NCBI GenBank assembly: GCA_003255025.1
Contig: QANY01011400.1
Span: forward strand, 1,570,787-1,634,786
Length of the DNA: 64,000 nucleotides
Origin: Datisca glomerata
Taxonomy: Eukaryota > Streptophyta > Magnoliopsida > Cucurbitales > Datiscaceae
Direction of reading: 5' to 3'
Positions 48,801 to 61,419 of the stretch are shown piece after piece. A program made the translations under genes and the position numbers. Within the stretch, counting starts at the first letter, position 1. Each line of letters begins with the position of its first letter. The notes beneath the pieces were generated by a model. The model did no database searches and was not told the origin of the DNA. It saw only the letters and a program-made list of their open reading frames with translations.

Positions 48801-49159
48801 GAGAAAAGATAAAAAAGAATGAAAGAAAGATTGAAAATGATATGAAATGATAAAATTTGATTGTACTTAAAATAAGAAAAATTTGAGAGAGAGGTGTAGT
48901 GATTGGGTAGTAGCATTATTGGGAAAGAGGGGGACATATATAGAGAGAGATTAGTTGAGTGTGTAAGTGGGAAAAAGATAAAAAGAATAAAAAGACTCAA
49001 ATGATATGAAATGACAAAAGGTGATTTACTTAAAATGAGGAGAAAAGACAAAATGTGATGTACTTATTTGAAAAATAAGGAGGAAAGAAAGTTTATACGC
49101 GAAGACTGAGCCTTAAAATTAGGGCACTAGACCCAAACCTCAGAATTGGGCCAACCCTA

Positions 49160-51399
49160 CGTGATCTGCATATTCAAATACACTTGTTATCATTCATGTA
49201 TATTGTGATGTTTTAACTGTGTTAGATGTGTTTGATGGTACATCAGAAAAATGTCTGGTACGATACTCTAGCTGGTACCAAAGAAGAACTCTTGTGTGCC
49301 TAGCCCATTAGCAATTGGGTATGCACTTGGATATGCACTTGGATATGTCAGATAAATCTCGGATTAAATTTTACCACTTATTCATTGGGATATTAAGGAG
49401 ACCAATAGAGTACAAAATACTCTTGCATCCCATTGAGTAATAAAAATCATTAATTAAAATTTATAATCAATGTTATTACTTATACTTCTGGTTAACTTCA
49501 TTTTGAAGCCATAACGGCACTCTAAAATTATTTTTACATTACTTGAATTGATTATTTTATGAGCTACCTACTAATCATTGTGCGACGTCATTTTTTCATA
49601 CTCGATATCTTAAATAAGATTATCAAATCTCTACTACTTCATTAAAGATATTAAACACTTAGTTTACTATACCATATAAATGACTTAGATGAGGAATACC
49701 AACTCAGTTAAAATAGTATATGAAATACTATATTGATAATCTATGACTTCACTATTCTATGACCAATACATCTAACATGCAAAATATCTTGATACATAGG
49801 ATCTCATTTTTAGCAACATTAAATAATGAGAGTCACAAAAAATGAACTCATAATTCTTTTAAAATTAAGAGAGCACATGTGATATAGTATTTAGATGCGC
49901 AGGTGCATCAACCAAGTGTACAAGTGCCCATCTTTATTAGACTATAAAAACATATTTAAAGAGTATTAAAGAATCCATAGTTTGTAACTTGTGCTCTTGA
50001 GCTTCATTGCATTGTACACTATTGATGACCTTTTAAAACAAGAATATCTTATATTGGTTCAAATAAGTATATTATTATCTTTAATCATAAACTTGTCATC
50101 ATAATAAAGCATGATTCTTGTGTTGTAACGATACAATCCCAACATAAAGAAACCATTATTTCTTGTAAATATTAATCAAAGTTTGAGTAAGCAATCAAAT
50201 GAGACCTAAGTGAAATGATATCCATGTTCATATATTATTTTTTTGGATTAGTAACTGCTTTTCAGAGTATAGTTCTCCGACTAATCTGGAAGGGCACATA
50301 TACACAGTTAAGAATTTCCCGTAAGTGCATAGGTATACAATAAATATACAAGTTAGAATACCAATTTTAAATAAAAAAAATAGTTGAAGTCAATTATAAA
50401 AATAATGAATAAAAAGAATATTGGTGATGAACATTGTAGTATTTTAATATTTTGAGGAGTTCAAAACTTTTTATGTCATAGTTGATAAGTACTATATAAA
50501 AGAAATATTGGAGCCATCACTGGCATCTATTGTAGCACACTTTAGATTCTATAACAACTAAGACCTTGTCCCAGAAGGGATTTAGAGTAGTCTCCTCAGT
50601 TAGATCTTAGAACATCATTCATTAATGTATCCGGATGACTTAGAACATACTACATAATCAGCTTCATAATGAGAAGATAGATTTGATCTTCTTAGAGTTA
50701 GAGTAGCCTTACTCATCGTCGTCTATGACACATAGTCCTTTAATTTGGTTAATATAATCAATTCAGTTCTACATTTTTAACTTAGCTGCAATTTAAATCA
50801 TATATCACTCTACATTAAATCTCAGTGATAAAAAAAAGTTATGGTCAAGGGGATCTCCATTTTAATTCTGCATAAATTGGTTTTCTATGCCTAAAAATGA
50901 ACGAATGCTTTCAATTCTAATAGATTTTAAATGGAGGCATTATATTAACAAAATTAAAATTATCAGAATCGAATTGAGATTATAAGCCTAATTGATAAAT
51001 TAAAAATGATAAATTTCAAACTGACATTTCAACCAAATTTGAGAGTAAAGTGTAACTCATTTATATCTCGACAAGTTGAGTTTATGCAATTAATTAAACT
51101 CTAAATATATATTTTAAAAATGGTGAGTTCGAATCATATTCTATAATTTATCTTAAAATTTAATATCAACTGTACTCTTGTACAGTATTAGAGATTTTAC
51201 CCGATACCATTGAGAAACCCTTGATTCTTGGTTTTGTGAGGGAAAACGGGAGAAGTGGGTACTAAATATGAGTTCCGAAAAATTCAAAAATTCAAAGATG
51301 GAAATGAAATTTAGTCTGGAGTAAAAAAAGAAAAAGTTTTAAAAAAATAAGCAAAGCTGAGAGTGAGAGCCAAACCGGAAAGCAAAAACAAAAACACAC
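49160..51399. other. Intergenic, no gene seen
   Basis: AT-rich. It contains a short tandem GGATATGCACTT (about 49325-49347) and no motif of a known element. Possibly old LTR sequence; I cannot support that. Confidence 0.4.
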
Positions 51400-52577
51400 A
51401 GGCAGTGTCCCTCTCACTCTTTTAAATTTTGAAATCACCCCTCCCAAACCCCTTTACCTTTTTTATACAGCGCGCCCACCCACAGACCCCCTCTCTCTCC
51501 CTCTCTCAGTCCATTTTAAGGGAACAGACTGCTCAATCTTTTGGTTGTCTGAAATTTAGCGTTGAGGAAGAGCTCCGATCTGTGACAGTTGTTTCGTGTT
51601 TTTTTAAAGGAAATCGTCGACACCCACATTCAAAATCTTCCCCGTAATGTTCCGATCTTAGTGTTCCTATTTATATTCATGCTTCTTTTTTGTTGAGTTT
51701 GTTTCGCCGGATGTTGTGCTGCATTTCTTGGAATAGTTTTCCCACTAGATTTATGCATATTTTGGTTATGTTTCAAGCAAATTCGGTAATAAATTGTCGC
51801 AGCTTAGTATGTACTCAGATTGTTCTTTACATTACTTTCCTCTCATCTTGGGTTCTGATTCAGTCTGGTTTGCTAAAATGCTCACTTCTCATCTTGATGC
51901 TGAATATTTGAAGACATTTTGACTACATTTTATCATCTGGGTCACTTGCTTAATACTTAATTAATAATTTTCATCTTGGTTTTCTCCATTTTGTCTTGCT
52001 TTGATACCATTTTTCCTTATTCTCTGCGAAGGATGACAGTTTCAATTTATCAATTTCTTTTATCTGAGTTGTCGAGCCTCTATTATTAGCTCTGGCTGAT
52101 CCCGTAAAGTCAGGCTACTCGTTTATATCCATTCGCAAGTAATTCATGGAAACTTTCCTTTTAATTCCAGCATGTGAGTTCATTGAGTAATTCTGGAACT
52201 CCTCTGCCGTGTAACATCTATTGCCCCCTATGAGGGAAAGAAATTGAATTTGATTTCTCTATTTAGTGTATCTTCTTTCTTCTATTGACTTTGGATTCTA
52301 TAGAGGGAACAGTTCATGTTAATATTCAAAAAATTAACATATCATCTTGAGTCTCTTCTTTTTAACAAGTTTATGTTGTTTCTGTGAAGATTTGAAATGA
52401 AGTTTATGGAGGTCTTTAATGTAATCATTACAGGAAATAATCTTAAGCAATCCTTTTCATTTATGGAATTTCTTCATGTTAAAAAACCTGCACTACATGT
52501 GCAAATGTCCCAACAACGTCTTCTGAATAGCAATTTTGGGAGCTGACCTTTACTTGTTTGATTAATGTTCTCAGAGA
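51400..52577 (+). other. 5' leader and promoter region of the F-box gene
   Basis: Contains the CT-rich run CCCTCTCTCTCCCTCTCTCAG at 51488-51508, typical of plant 5' UTRs. TTCTCAG at 52569-52575 directly before the start codon looks like a splice acceptor, so a 5' UTR intron of roughly 0.9 kb is likely. Exact TSS unknown. Confidence 0.45.
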
Positions 52578-54144
52578 ATGGACTCTCTCCCCGATGCCAT
52601 CGTCCAGTGGATATTGTCACAGATGAGAAATGCTCGGGATGTGGCAGTTTGTAACTGTGTATCCAAGAGATGGAAGAACTCAATGCCTTATATAAAGAGC
52701 CTCTACTTCCCTCGCAACTCGTTTGATAATCACTCTGGTGGGAACAGTCCTGACAACATTATATGTGCGATGATCTCGGTCATTGTTAAACTAGAAGAGC
52801 TTGTAGTTTATAGCCCATTTTCTAGTTCTGGCCTTGCTTCTTGGCTTTCCGTTGTAGGTCCTTCTCTGCGGAATCTCGAGCTACGAATGGATAATCTAGC
52901 TGATCTACAGGCTTGTCATGAAAGCCCTTCAAAATTAGACTGCATTAACTTAGCAAGGAATCTGGAGTCCCTTAAACTTTGGGGTGTCCTAATGACCCAC
53001 TCTCCCACGTGGGATGGATTCCAAAAGCTAAGAAACCTTGAGATTGTTGGCACTCGATTGGATGATCTCACATTGTGTGCTGCGCTTCGAGCATGCCCTA
53101 ATCTAACCAATTTGTCACTTCTAGGTTGTGAAGGGGTTAGATCGGTTTCCATTGAGTTGCCCGATTTGCAGCAGTGTAAACTGGATTTTTATGGTACTGG
53201 TCACTGCTCACTTTTCGTCAATTCTCCGAGACTTGAACTACTTGAGGTGCAAGGTTGTAGTTGGATTAGGGTGCCTGAGACTAGGTGCTTGATGAGTCTT
53301 TCGATCGCAAACAATGCAGGTAGCTGCGAATAGAATATGCATGTTAAGTTTGCAATTATCTCAAAAGTTTAATATGTTGGGTTAAGGTGAATTTATATAT
53401 TTGAATTAATTCATTAACAATGCATAATAAGAAGTCTAGGATATCGAGTCTAACTAAAGTACTGTCATTTTGGCCTAGAAATTAATGAATGAAAGCTGAG
53501 AAAATGTGACATTTCCTCTATTGTTTGGAAATTCTTTTCAGGGAGAGTATACATGGTGGACTTAGGTAAGCTTGTTGCCCTTGAGTTTTTGTCCATAAGG
53601 GGAGTCCAGTGGTGTTGGGATGCAGTTAGTAAAATGCTTGAATTGGCAAGTGAGGTGAAGCATCTCTATATGAAAGTCGAGTTCACTGGTGATTTTGAGG
53701 CGCTTGAACCGTTCCCCGAGATCGACTTAGTTGATTTTTTCAATAACCATCCTAAGCTGAGAAAATTTGATGTTCATGGAGCCATGTTTGCTGCTCTTTG
53801 CCAGAAAAACAGCCTGAAAAATGTGAGCTGAAAAATTATTGGTTGAAAGTTTACAATTTGCTATGGAATTTTTATATCTCAAATGACATTCTCTCCCATT
53901 TTCGCAGGTGGATAAAGGGTTTGTGATTCCGTGTTTGGAGGAAGTAGCGATATCAGTTAGATCACCATTGAATGCTGAACAAAAGATGAGCACGCTCGAG
54001 TCGTTGGTAAGGTACGGAAGGAATCTTAAACTAATGGTAATAAAAATTCTTCAGATGAAAAGCAGTCATAGCAGTGCAGATGATTTCTTTGATGAAATTT
54101 GCAAGTTTAGATTTATGAACAGGAAAATAGTTCGCATAGAATAA
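52578..54144 (+). CDS. F-box/LRR protein, At1g67190-like
   Basis: Three exons: 52578-53319, 53542-53822 and 53908-54144. They join in frame to 419 codons, the length I recall for the Arabidopsis At1g67190 product. The F-box is at the N-terminus: MDSLPDAIVQWILSQM, RDVAVCNCVSKRWKN (residues 1-35). It should bind SKP1 in an SCF ubiquitin ligase. The rest has leucine-rich repeat-like segments (LRNLEL, LESLKLWGV, LRNLEIVGT, LTNLSLLGCEGV, LELLEVQGC, VALEFLSIRGVQ), which would select the substrate. The C-terminal exon has the conserved CLEEVAISVRSP and LKLMVIKILQM. All splice borders are GT/AG with clean phases. No break is seen, so it is a live gene. The substrate is unknown. Confidence 0.9.
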
Positions 54145-55334
54145 AAGCAAACAGGGGAAACTCTTTTTGTTTTCCTCATTATATTTTAAATTCTCTTGTT
54201 GATTCTTATTTCCTAATTAAAGGATTTTATGCTGAATTTGTTGAACTCTTGAATATTCTTTGATGAAAGGATCCATTATGCCCTCTTTCTCCCCAAGTTT
54301 ATAGTTGTTAGGCAACATTTTGTGTGCTGCTCTATGCAAAAGTTGGCAAGTTGTGCTTTAGAATTGGTACGACTATTTTTAGAATTGTAATAAATTCTTT
54401 CCAAATGCCTAAAACTAATAAATTCTCACCACTTTAGAAATGTATTTTAAATTTGATTATAAAAGGAGTTTGGTCTTTATATACTTCTCTGAGTGTCCAT
54501 ACACAACACACATAAAGTGAAATGACCCATATCGCATTTCACCTTAAAATATGAGAAAGATCAATAGAGTAACATGGACTACTAATTTCTCTATATATAT
54601 AATGATTTGACCGACTCTTTACACTTGGCGACCCTATCTGAGTATGTGCTTAGTGTAAGGTCTCATAGAACAATGAAGTAATATATCCATACGAGCTCCA
54701 GCTCTCAGCAGCTAGAATACAAAAAAAACTTTTTCATTTATGTTACCTATTGTGGATTCGAAGTATAGCTCCTTGACTTCAGTTGAAGCTCCTGGTCTAT
54801 TGGTTGATGATAGGGTTCTGTTGGTGGAGTTTTATGATTTGTAAGTTCGGTATGAGCATTTCACTGCTTTGAACATTAATGTATCATGTAATCAGCCGGA
54901 CTGGTTGAACATCTAATCTAAGCATTTGGTCATAAACTATCACCCATTTCGCACTTTGCTCCCCCCTAATATTTCTTTTTATTTAGTCTTTTGAAGTTTG
55001 AACCTATAACTTGGATTTACTCAAGTCCTTATCCTCTACGTTTGTTGATAATGTGCCAAGTCATCATAATTATCTCACATGTTATCGTAACAATTCACTT
55101 ACAGAGTAGGCAATAAAGACCGATGGGAATAAGCTTTAAAGAATATGGATTAAACTATAATGATCAAAATAAAAACTGGATCATGGATCTGGTACTAAAT
55201 GAAGAGTTTTCATTGAAAATGAATATTTTAATCTTTGGACTTTAAAATTCTACTCCATTAATCCAAAATTTAGCTAATGTTAGTGTTAGTAATTCGTGAT
55301 GTCACTTTTAAGGCAAAAGGCATTAGCGCCTCCT
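54145..55334. other. 3' region of the F-box gene and spacer, no gene
   Basis: 54760-54850 has a short open stretch (SLTSVEAPGLLVDDRVLLVE) that may be a captured gene scrap. Nothing else recognised. Confidence 0.4.
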
Positions 55335-55589
55335 GAATTTTGGAGTATTTCTGATTTTAATGTGATTTTTAAAATAAATTCTGAAAATAATTTAGTTTTG
55401 AAACTAATTTTAAAACTACAATAGTAATGTTCACGTCAGAAGGCGTCTTTTGCAAAGACAACTTTAAGTTGTGACAAGGTTTTTTACAAAAAAACGCATT
55501 CAGTGCAGATGCTCCCCACATTACAAAAATAATCAACACAGTCTTATAACACAACCCTCATACAAAAATCATCCATCTTACAGAACATT

Positions 55590-57212
55590 TTATAACATTC
55601 TTAATGAAACAGCATACATTTTTAACATTTTCAATGAAACAACATTTTTAATGAGTTGTGCACTCCACGCCTTTTTGTATATAGTTCGTCTCGAGGATGA
55701 ATATTGAGACATATATAGTTCGTCTCGAGGCATGTGTGATTCTTGTTGACTTCTTTGAGATGAGTTGTGCACTCCACGCCTTCGAGACAAAGGAGCTTGA
55801 TAAGCCGCATTCGCTTGTGTTATTGCTTGTGCGACTGTCTCACACACATTACATATTCGAGGCATTATCCAAGACGGCTCAGTATCATCAAGTGTCAAAT
55901 TGTTAATATTGTCCAGACTCTCTGTCCGCATAGATAAAAAGATATTATATAAGTTACTTATTAAATGACCATATAAGCCTCGTCAATTACATAAATTAAT
56001 TAAAAAGATTACCATTAAATCATGTAACGCTCCTTGTTGAGTTATGTATCGCCGTGTGATTCTCTAATACCATAACATGTACGAGCTGTCATATCTATGT
56101 TCATCCACGTGCCCCCCAGCAATGTGTGTCCTATGCTCATCCCATCTCTTAATGTATGCCTGATGTTGGATGCCTCAATTTAGTTCATTTCTCCCCCTTA
56201 AGTCTATGTCATGCATCCGTCTTTCGGTATCACATGGCTCGGGCACACGTTGAATCATACCAAATTTTCTTAGATTACGATCCGGTTGATGCGATTCCAC
56301 TATGTGAGATAAATTGCACAGTTAATATATGTAAATGATAACATACATATATAATAATCAAATGATTTGACTTACCGTATTCCAAAGGAGGAGGTGGCAT
56401 TGGAAGTCCATCTTCATCGACATTATCATGTCTTGCCCATTATAACCTCACTGGTGCCAAATGTGGAAATCAGTCCCGTGCCCATAATTGTAGTAATATT
56501 AGTGAGCCAGCAATATCAGAAGCATTTTTATGGCTGGCTTTGCACATCTCCCTATACAACCATGCAAGGCATGCACTACCCCAACTATACTGACTAGCCT
56601 CAGCAAAATCTGCTAGTAAATGTAAGAACATCAAATGCACCTTAATGTTTGACTTATCACAAAAAAGGGTATCTCCGATAAGTTGTAGAATATATGCACG
56701 TGCATAACCTTGCATATAAAGCTCGTCATCATCATCAGATAATGGGGGAAAATGTGCAGTCAAACACGTCATAAGTAAACGTGATCCCTGTAAATCACGT
56801 GGGCCTGGTCGAAATCCTAACAAATCTTCACATATCCATGGCCAATCTCGATGTGCACTACCCATTACCGCCATCCCACCAACTGGAAGTCCTAACTGTA
56901 TTTGCACATATTGTAGAGTGATAGTACATTCACCATGTGCCATATGAAATGTGTGTGTTTCAAAACGCCATCTCTCCATAAAAGATGTGATCAAGTGCCA
57001 GTCGAGGGCGATTAACCCAACCCTCGTAACTCCATAAAATCCATCACGTATCAAATATGGAATACTACGTCTATGGAGTGGCATGTTCTGATGAAAAACT
57101 GCAGTATGTCGACGACAATGTAAAGCTCAAGAATCCTCCTGGTCCGAAACATGTTGGGATCTATGTTAATCTTGTAAATACACATCGAGCTATCTTGTGG
57201 TCCAGACTCCAT
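55590..57212 (-). pseudogene. Plant mobile domain (PMD/MAIN-like) pseudogene
   Basis: Main frame at 56470-57084: IPYLIRDGFYGVTRVGLIAL, ERWRFETHTFHMAHGECTIT, LGLPVGGMAVMG and CLAWLYREMCKAS. This is the plant mobile domain, as in serine/threonine phosphatase 7 long-form homologues and MAIN. It probably started with MESGPQDSS at 57212, but a frameshift near 57165 separates that from HTAVFHQNMPLHRRS. Downstream, LPMPPPPLEYG ends at a GTAAGTC donor (about 56375). The next exon gives KFGMIQRVPEPCDTERRMHD and IAGGHVDEHRYDSSYM (56020-56304). The last piece is 55590-55925. A second frameshift near 56450 and a stop near 56180 kill it. A local duplication, ATAGTTCGTCTCGAGG and GAGTTGTGCACTCCACGCC twice, lies at 55650-55785. 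Confidence 0.82.
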
Positions 57213-57348
57213 GATATCCAGAAAAAGAGTTTCGTTAGAAATACAATGATTATATTGAATTATATAAAAATCTACTAAGTCAAATATTACATTGAATTAC
57301 ATAAAAATATACTAAGTTAAATATTACATTAAATTACATAAAAATGTA

Positions 57349-58411
57349 CTAAGTCAAATGATCTTGTGATAATCTTGGATAGACATATGTGTGAGGTCCG
57401 GTGTATTGAGTTATTTCAAACATGTTATATGATTTTCGACGACACGTACGAACTTTCCATTGACAACCTTCATTAAACTTCTTGCATTTTATAACCCAAA
57501 GGTTCAGCAATGACTTTACCACACTAAAATGTTGATGTCTGAGTATTGAATATCTTTTTAAAGCATACTTAAGGCCTGCCTTACTGAGCAAGCATACTTA
57601 TGGAATAATACATCTATGGTTTGGCAATGACTCTATCACACTATAATTCATTTGTTTCATTCTATGTCCCAGTATGTTGGATGAGTATCTGATCTAACTT
57701 TGCATTTACAACATCCTAATCCAACTGAGTAAGGAATGGTGAAGAGGGTTCATATTGGAGTATTTCACCTGATGGGTTCACAACATCATCCTCTTCAACT
57801 TGGTCATCATCTTCATTAATAACATTATAAGCATTTATCTCCTCAAACTCTACTAAGAAGAAGCTACGTAGAGGGCTAGATGGATTCACATGAACGTCAT
57901 GAGCATCTACATCTTCATGTGACAAATAATTATTACTAGGTATATTTTCTTGCACTGTAGGATACATGTCATTGTCATGGAATGGAGAAGAAATTATTGC
58001 ACTATCGTGTACCTCAACTCCACCATACATATTGTCACTATACAAGTTTATGCTAGGACCTCCTACGTCTCTAGCATCTTTGGTTAAATATAACTCAATT
58101 GTATTTGGTGGAGGGATTTGAAGCACAATAGTAAACATCACATGAGCATCGTTATCATTCCGTATCAGAAATTTCACATAGTTGAATGACCCAACACCAA
58201 GAGTAAGTGGGTAACGATAAACTATGTTCAAGTTCTAGCGTAGACGGTCAATTGATAAGGTTTCACATAAAGTATTATATAGCTCGTTAAAAGTAACATT
58301 CTTATGAATTACAATTCCCCTCATTGAAGGTTGATCATAAGAAACTTCATTTGCACCGATTACGACATTACCATTCATGTAACATAAAACTACCATAGGT
58401 CTTTCCCCCAT
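57349..58411 (-). pseudogene. MuDR-type transposase N-terminal fragment
   Basis: Starts MGERPMVVLCYMNGNVV at 58411, the PB1-like N-terminus typical of plant MULE transposases, followed by VTFNELYNTLCETLSID. An in-frame TAG lies at about 58233, then YRYPLTLGVGSFNYVKFLI and an acidic linker (57716-58231). The zinc-binding MuDR domain is at 57349-57591: LWVIKCKKFNEGCQWKVRTC, FEITQYTGPHTYVYPRLSQD. Coding then stops; the DDE/catalytic part and SWIM finger are absent, so it cannot transpose itself. Confidence 0.82.
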
Positions 58412-59245
58412 TTGTCATCCTACTAAGTAATACATAACAATTTTAGAACTAGATCTAGAATTTCTACAAATTAATCTACAAATTTAAAGTTAATAACTAT
58501 AATTTCATAATATATCAACCCATTCATAAGTAAAATCTCATCAAATTAAGAGTTTAAACATAAAATAATTGAGAAAATGCATCTAAAATTGATTAATTTC
58601 AAGATTTCAAAAACCCAAAACACATAAAAATCTAGGGTTTGAGAGAGATTAAACAGAGATAATACGAAATTGATGACTTAATCCATACAACATTCATAAA
58701 AAAATGAATAATTTCAAGATTTGAAGAACAAATTAAGAGATCAAAGGAGTTAGAAATATACCTAGGGTTTGATGAGTTTTTGCTAGTAATTTGAGAGATC
58801 GAATTTTTTTTTTTGTGAATGAGAGTGAGAGGGTGCAATGCCAACGAAATGACAGTAAACTCCGGCCACAATGGATGAAGAACGACGACGGGCTGAGGGG
58901 TTTCTTCTGTTCGCGGGCATTTTGTTCGCGAAGCAACTCTCTACTTTCTGTCTGTATGCGAGGGTTATAAAGGTATCGTTGATCATTCCTTAAAAAGACG
59001 CCTTCAACGATACTTTTATAACCCACGCGAAGCAACTCTCTACTTCTACTATTAATGAAGGCGTCTTTTATAAAGACGCCTTCTACGTGGTCTCATTTGT
59101 GGCCACGGCAGCACGAATGCGTCTTTTGCAAAGACACTTTCGTCTTAGCTGTACATTTTCATCTTACTTTTAGAATTTTTTTCAAAATTACAGTATTTTA
59201 ATTATTTTTTTCTAAATATACTGTAGAATACTCAAAAATCTCAAA

Positions 59246-59734
59246 ATATTAGCTTTCTATTCTAAAATTCAACACGCAAGAACAAAATTATCACCAATTG
59301 AAAAATAATACAGTTAACTTAAGTGGGTCTTTGAGTCAAACAAGGTCTAAACCACACTGAAAATCACTTTTGGGAAAAAATGAGTATTTGATTCGAGCAA
59401 ACTAAATTGAAAACATAAATCAGTGTGTTAAGGAGGCAAAGTATGAATAAAGAAAAGAAATTGATGACGAGGGGTTGCTTTAATCTACTTGAATGTCATT
59501 TTGAGGCAATAAAACTCCTGACAAGCGTTACAAATCTTTTTGTTGACAGAAAGGCAACAATAAAAATATGGGATCAGATTACATTTAGAAGAGGTAAACA
59601 GTTTCGGATGTGATAGTTTTGAAGTATCAAGCGCTCTATCTTATTTTATACTCAGAATTTGTTCGCACCACTTAATAAAACAGAGTTCTGTGATTTTCAA
59701 TGATAAATTATATTCAGTAAAATCTAACACTAAT
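59246..59734. other. Intergenic, no gene seen
   Basis: One open frame (59425-59613, 62 codons) has no recognised motif and no supporting context. Confidence 0.4.
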
Positions 59735-60115
59735 TGATGAAGTTCGAGGTGTTGTTTCTAAATACTCATAAGATCCATTACAAGAAATTGATTGTCCAAT
59801 GACTCGGGCGAGAACAAAGAGGATGAAAGAAGCTTTACATGGCGAAATCATGGAATTGCATGACAAATAGGTTGTTCTAGAAGATTCTAAAACATCACCA
59901 ATGATAGTCACTTATTTTTAAGTGCAAGACTTGAATTTGAAAGAATAAAGATTGGAATCCATGATATGAGACCCAATTCACGTTTTATGTGTTTTTATGG
60001 GTTTTGAGCTTAAATAAGGTTTTATTTGATTTTTAAATTATTTTGTTGAGTTGTTGGACCTGGACCTTTGGGTTCACTTAAATCTCATTTTTATTTTATT
60101 TTAAGTTTTTTTTTC
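59735..60115 (+). pseudogene. Ty3/gypsy pol 3' end plus LTR start (plus-strand copy)
   Basis: Encodes MTRARTKRMKEALHGEIMEL at 59797-59856, the common end of plant gypsy polyproteins, then stop codons and TGATATGAGACCCAATTCAC. The whole segment is the reverse complement of 63513-63835 joined to about 61360-61419, at high similarity. Confidence 0.7.
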
Positions 60116-61041
60116 AAAGACGATCTCACCATTCTTGCATTTTACCACTCAAGCCAACATTCTTTATGTTCTTAGAAGAATAAAAAATTAACAATCCCAA
60201 GGAGCAAACATTAGATGGTGACAAATCTCAAAAATCAAAATTTAAAAATTTAGTTGAAGTAAATGTGAATAGAAAGAAATGAAATTAACGTTAAGGAGCC
60301 AAGAATATAAGAAAACTTCAAAAGGAAGCAAAAGACATGTGAAAGAATTCACTAGAATACTCAATTGATGAATAAATAAGGAAAATAAAACAACCTTCTT
60401 TCTATCTCCAACAATATTCTTTCTTCTTTTTCCCCCTTTTTTTCCATTTTTTAAAGATAATTAGCTGCTGGAAAAAATGTAAATTCAAATTCAAATTTAA
60501 ATTTGAATTAAATATAAGGATAATGATAATCGAAAATGATAAGATAAACATATAATGATAATATAATGTAAAAGATAGGGATAATATATGTATAAGATGT
60601 GATAAGATGATAAGATTATATGTATAAGATGATAAGATGATATGCGATATGATAGAGATAAGTTGTGATAAAATAAAGATAAGATGTGATAAAACAATGG
60701 AAATTTCAAAATTGAAATTTGAAGATTGAAATTTTGAATTTTTGGTAAAACTACGTAGAAAATTAAAGAGCTTGGAAAAAGGTGAAAACAAAGGAATTTG
60801 GCTTCGAACTTTGAAAGAACTTTGTAGGGCACACAAATTAGTTTGATTTGATATGTAATAATGCTCGTTTGGACTGCCCGATCAAAAGTTATGGCTATTT
60901 TAAAATTAGCCAACAAAATGACACGAAAACGACTAGATTTTTTTTAAATGAAAAGAAAGACAAAGAAGTAGAAATGAAGGGAAAAACACAAAAACGAAGA
61001 TAAAGAACGAAGATGATAGATAACATGTTTTTAGAAATGAA
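60116..61041. other. Low-complexity AT/GATAAGATGATA-rich spacer
   Basis: 60520-60690 is an irregular array of GATAAGATGATA/GATAATATAATG units. No gene. The frames at 60402-60916 are artefacts of low complexity. Confidence 0.55.
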
Positions 61042-61055
61042 TGTTATGATATCAA
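61042..61055 (-). promoter_or_regulatory. Possible primer-binding site of the gypsy element
   Basis: Minus strand TTGATATCATAACA, a decayed tRNA-Met-like PBS, similar to the Copia-1 site. It follows an LTR-like stretch with a TATA box (TCTATATAAAGACTC, 61321-61335). Confidence 0.45.
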
Positions 61056-61414
61056 TTGATACGAACTCACTAGGCGACCTGCCCTAAGAACCATTAAATC
61101 AACGAACAAAACGTGAATTGGAAGCTAGAAACAAATTGAAGTTGAACAAATCATAACCCTAAGGAAAACTAAGTCCTTAAAACTCTAATATTGAGATGTC
61201 ACAAGGTTGATCATTCCTTGAAAAGTTGAAATTCTGTATTCTACCAAGAACACAAGAATGCAAAGCAAAAGCTCACTGAATAATATTATTAATGACAAAA
61301 ATGACGTTTTTACAACCTATGAGTCTTTATATAGAAAACTCTAATAATGATTTAAACAAAGAAAATAAAATAAAACTGAGACCTAAATGAGCCCAAAGGT
61401 CTAGACCCAACGAC

Positions 61415-61419
61415 CTAAC
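61415..61419. repeat. Left TSD of gypsy solo LTR (CTAAC)
   Basis: Matches 63513-63517. Confidence 0.9.

Larger units (their letters stand above)
45447..49159 (-). mobile_element. hAT transposon with ZMYM1/TTF-type transposase relic
   Basis: Left terminus TAGGGGCGGCTCAA at 45447. Right terminus, read on the minus strand from 49159, TAGGGTTGGCCCAA: 11 of 14 identical, and both are followed by a GGGCCC-like or GGCCC block. Between them lies a decayed minus-strand transposase (45600-48500) split by a Helitron. I could not find a matching 8-bp TSD, so the ends may be slightly off or the TSD decayed. Confidence 0.72.
55335..59245 (-). mobile_element. Mutator-like element carrying a plant mobile domain gene, no catalytic transposase
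   Basis: The two ends are related in inverted orientation. Left: TTTTGGAGTATTTCTGATTTT, then GTCAGAAGGCGTCTTTTGC. Right, read on the minus strand from about 59241: TTTTTGAGTATTCTACAG, then GTAGAAGGCGTCTTTATAA. Inside, on the minus strand, lie a MuDR-type N-terminal transposase fragment (57349-58411) and a plant-mobile-domain pseudogene (55590-57212). Linkage of these two is known for plant MULE/MAIN-type families. The DDE core is missing. Exact termini and the 9-bp TSD were not resolved. Confidence 0.7.

Noticed and set aside
48635..49051. 138-codon frame opposite the hAT repeat
   Set aside because: Purine-rich tandem repeats give an open antisense frame; composition is biased and the repeats explain it.
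45439..49167. 8-bp TSD of the large hAT
   Set aside because: Flanks CTAGGAGA and CGTGATCT do not match, so only the inverted ends and the transposase support the call.
49160..51399. Possible solo LTR
   Set aside because: The AT-rich texture resembles LTR sequence, but I found neither termini nor a TSD.
60402..60916. Ile/Leu/Ser/Tyr-rich frames of about 140 codons
   Set aside because: Produced by an irregular GATAAGATGATA array; no motif or start context.
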